A model generated the notes under the pieces. It saw only the letters and a list, made by a program, of their open reading frames with translations. It did no database searches and was not told where the DNA came from. 64,000 bases of DNA, taken from positions 434,001 to 498,000 of the forward strand of contig BGKB01000008.1 in the NCBI GenBank assembly GCA_003116975.1, written 5' to 3'. The stretch comes from Aurantiochytrium sp. KH105 (lineage: Eukaryota > Sar > Bigyra > Thraustochytrida > Thraustochytriidae). Below are positions 61,672 through 64,000 of the stretch, piece after piece; within the stretch, counting starts at the first letter, position 1, and every line of letters starts with the position of its first letter. The position numbers were made by a program, and so were the translations under genes.

Positions 61672-64000
61672 TCATGCGCGCGTCGCAGTCGGCAAAAAGG
61701 CTTCGACAAGCTTGTGAATGAAGACATAGTCCACATCTGGACTCTGACGCAGCGCGATCTGCTGCTCTTTGAGACTATGCAGCTCAAAGTCCCCCATCCG
61801 CTGCTCCACGGATCGAGGATCAATGTGCAGATCGACACTTGACCCACGTCGATGTCCTCGACGATGCGATCGAATTGCTTGAGAGGAAGTGCTGCAAGAC
61901 GACATGGAGCGTAACTTGCGGTCCATACGGCGATGTCCGCCAAGAGATAAAATGACTGTCGATACCACAGAGTCCCGATCATCATCGCCGCCTCCGCCGC
62001 TCATGATCGACCGACGAGACATTGCCGGGCCAATGCGTGATGCGGCTAGCGCCTGCGCCGCCAAGTCTTCCTTTTGTTGCCGAATATCCTCTCCAAAAAC
62101 GAGCACGTCCTTGAAAAGAATCACACCACGATCCCCGCGCGAGACACGCGTGACCACCACATCCAGGAGATAGTTCGCCAAGACGGGGTCGATCACATCA
62201 AGACCTGCGTTCACCAGCGTTTCGAGTTCATGGGCCTCGACAAAGTCTCTCTCCCTCTCTGGCGACAAAAGTGCATTAAACGTCAAACGCGCTCGTTCGC
62301 GTCTCGTCCCTTGAAGCGCTGTGGTGATGGACACGAGAAACTCGGAAAAGCTGAGCTCGCCGTTGTGGGAGGTGTTGGCGGCCACGAACAGCCGTTCGCA
62401 GAGATGCTTTGCTGCGGGCTGGACCTCAAAGCCGACTTGTGCATTGACGAGACCTGCAACAAATGACTCGCGGGTGACCGTTCCCTTGAGTGAGCAAGGT
62501 TTGAGACGCTGGAAAGAGTTTCGCGCGGCTCGTGCTAGCGCCACACTCACACCGAGCTCCCGTAAGAATTTGCCAGGTCGTGGTGTATTCGCATCTTGTG
62601 CTTCTCCGTCTTTGGGCGGAGGGACTGGTTTGCCGCCCGGTGTTGGCGTGGACGGATCTGCTCCAGAGGCCGCACTTGCTGGTTCCCCTTGTGTTCCTGA
62701 CGCTGTGGCCATTTGCATTGATCGAGCGCACTTTAGCTCGTGCGAAGTAACCATGGCCACTTTGATCCGCGTTCGAAGTGTATTAAGCAATCCCTTTTTT
62801 GCCTTTTGGAGGGACATGGCATTGGCCATAAAGTTCTTGGGCTTGTCCCCCGAGGCAGACTCAGTCCGTGAGCCAGCCGTCTCTTCAGGACTTGATTTTC
62901 CAGCGTGCCGTCCGTTGCGGGGACCAAGCCCACGTCTCGCAATGCCTTCCTTCTTTACGGCGGTGATTTGCGGGAAACAATCTGCAATGAGCCTCACCAG
63001 CTCGGGTAGTCCGCTCTTGGCGTTCCACAGTCCCTTAAAGTCCTCAAAGTCCATCTGGCTCTCTTGCGCATTTTGCTCTTCTAAATTGCGTAGCATCTCT
63101 TCCTCGGCGACACCGTCATCGTTCAGCCAGTCTCCCGCCGAATCGAAGCTGCCAAGCGAGATATCGTCATCGTCGTCGTCGTCGCTCTCCGACCTGTACA
63201 TGTCGAAGTCGTCACCTGGGTCATCGGATCGGCCAAGACGATTGTCGCCAAGACGATCGTCAGCATTCCGATGCGAACCACGAATGCACGCAAAATCACC
63301 AATCTCCTCATCATCGTCCGCGTCTACGTCTTCGACGTCGTCCTCTTCGTCATTGTCACTCTGAGCATCGTTCCCATGAGACCGATGTACTCTGGTCTTC
63401 TGCCGATCACGACGGTGTTGCTTCGCAAAGTCGCGAAGAGCCTTGCGCATGAGGGCGCGGCGCTTACGTTGCGTTTGCGCAAATGCCTCTTCGCGCAGCG
63501 TCCTGCGCTCATGCGCGCCAACAATCCATGCCATGAGAACGCCGAAGTCACTGGTGAGCGCTGAGTCGGCGTTGCAGCGCAAAAGCGTGAAAATATCGTG
63601 TTGCGAAATGAAGCCGTCCCGGTCCGTGTCCAGGACTTCGAAACAGAGAAATAGCTTTTGCTGCGTCGTACCGAGCATGAACGTCGAGAGATATGTGGCG
63701 AACTTTGCAAAGGTAAGCCCTTCGCGTCTCTCTGCCGGGTCTCGCCCGCACATAACGGAAAAAATGCGCTTGATCATCGCGCTTTCACCAGGGTTCATGA
63801 AGACCCGGGAAAGCACTTGCTGAAACATGGACAGCGACATGGCCTTGCGAGCCAGCAGACCCTTTTGCTGGAGTGCGAGCTGGCTCGCCTTGAGCGCGTG
63901 CGTTTCGTCGTCTGCGTGCGTTGTTGAGTCTGCCGCCAAGAGCTCGTCTGCCTGCGAGGCGGGCCCACTTTCATCCTTGTCTCGTACAATGGCCCGGAAG
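61672..64000 (-). CDS. EF-hand protein, N-terminus off right edge
   Basis: Open on the minus strand from the right edge to the stop at 61672-61674 (776 codons in window). The frame continues upstream of the TTG at 63939 (FRAIVRDKDESG...), so the start lies outside. An EF-hand loop DTDRDGFISQHD follows a helix LFLCFEVL (about 63600-63640); a degenerate second one (NTSHNGELSFSEF) lies near 62345-62375. Between are an RRxRxxR-rich helix, an acidic run (about 63160-63340) and Pro/Gly-rich linkers. The C-terminal part is Ser/Arg-rich. It probably binds Ca2+ at one site; the partner or enzyme domain may be in the missing N-terminal part. Confidence 0.75.
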   Translation of the reverse strand, partial: FRAIVRDKDESGPASQADELLAADSTTHADDETHALKASQLALQQKGLLARKAMSLSMFQQVLSRVFMNPGESAMIKRIFSVMCGRDPAERREGLTFAKFATYLSTFMLGTTQQKLFLCFEVLDTDRDGFISQHDIFTLLRCNADSALTSDFGVLMAWIVGAHERRTLREEAFAQTQRKRRALMRKALRDFAKQHRRDRQKTRVHRSHGNDAQSDNDEEDDVEDVDADDDEEIGDFACIRGSHRNADDRLGDNRLGRSDDPGDDFDMYRSESDDDDDDDISLGSFDSAGDWLNDDGVAEEEMLRNLEEQNAQESQMDFEDFKGLWNAKSGLPELVRLIADCFPQITAVKKEGIARRGLGPRNGRHAGKSSPEETAGSRTESASGDKPKNFMANAMSLQKAKKGLLNTLRTRIKVAMVTSHELKCARSMQMATASGTQGEPASAASGADPSTPTPGGKPVPPPKDGEAQDANTPRPGKFLRELGVSVALARAARNSFQRLKPCSLKGTVTRESFVAGLVNAQVGFEVQPAAKHLCERLFVAANTSHNGELSFSEFLVSITTALQGTRRERARLTFNALLSPERERDFVEAHELETLVNAGLDVIDPVLANYLLDVVVTRVSRGDRGVILFKDVLVFGEDIRQQKEDLAAQALAASRIGPAMSRRSIMSGGGGDDDRDSVVSTVILSLGGHRRMDRKLRSMSSCSTSSQAIRSHRRGHRRGSSVDLHIDPRSVEQRMGDFELHSLKEQQIALRQSPDVDYVFIHKLVEAFLPTATRA

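Overview
This is a GC-rich nuclear contig from a eukaryote. It carries a eukaryotic 60S ribosomal protein gene, mitochondrial-type HSP60, PET117, coronin-7, ataxin-10, SKP1 and a CEP350-like centrosomal gene. Genes alternate between strands. Most are single open frames of 0.3-7 kb; only RPL5 and HSP60 show a clear intron (one each, near the 5' end, GT-AG). Spacers of 0.5-2.7 kb are GC-rich and full of simple repeats. Dense coding, very few introns, high GC and stramenopile-flavoured gene content suggest a thraustochytrid (Labyrinthulomycetes). That placement is inference from style, not from a marker gene.

Layout. 1-6852 (-): N-terminal 2284 codons of a CEP350-like coiled-coil protein with a DUF4378 domain, running off the left edge. 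7960-8895 (+): a zinc domain like the C-terminus of YVH1/DUSP12, without the phosphatase. 9369-10751 (-): RPL5, two exons. 11512-14076 (+): an unrecognised protein with four diverged internal repeats. 14931-17057 (-): HSP60, two exons. 18796-20826 (+): two glutathionyl-hydroquinone reductases fused head to tail. 21351-24440 (+): an unrecognised coiled-coil/Ser-rich protein whose 3' end overlaps the gene on the other strand. 24353-26809 (-) and 29666-32263 (-): two paralogous, probably mitochondrial helical proteins, flanking an ataxin-10 gene (27506-29119, -). 33270-34337 (+): an unrecognised, probably mitochondrial protein. 34815-35087 (-): PET117.

A repeat-rich spacer with a tandem ~300-bp duplication (36500-37145) precedes a secreted protein with a Hedgehog-type Hint domain (37205-38761, +). 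Then come an eight-span membrane protein with what looks like a circularly permuted RING finger (39038-40561, -), a membrane-anchored bacterial-type UDP-galactopyranose mutase with an extra C-terminal region (43226-45595, +), coronin-7 (46379-49330, -) and a single-span coiled-coil protein with an acidic tail (49947-51071, -).

53147-57648 (+) is a three-gene SKP1 array. The middle gene is a hybrid: its 5' half and upstream flank match the third gene, and its 3' half and downstream flank match the first. This is the product expected from unequal crossing-over. The rest holds a membrane-anchored JmjC/cupin oxygenase (59550-61115, +) and an EF-hand protein running off the right edge (61672-64000, -).

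There is no operon logic here; neighbours mostly look independent. Loose themes are 60S ribosome assembly (YVH1-like zinc protein beside RPL5), mitochondria (HSP60, the two paralogues, PET117) and SCF ubiquitin ligase. I saw no CRISPR array, rRNA or intact transposon. I could not run a tRNA or snRNA scan.
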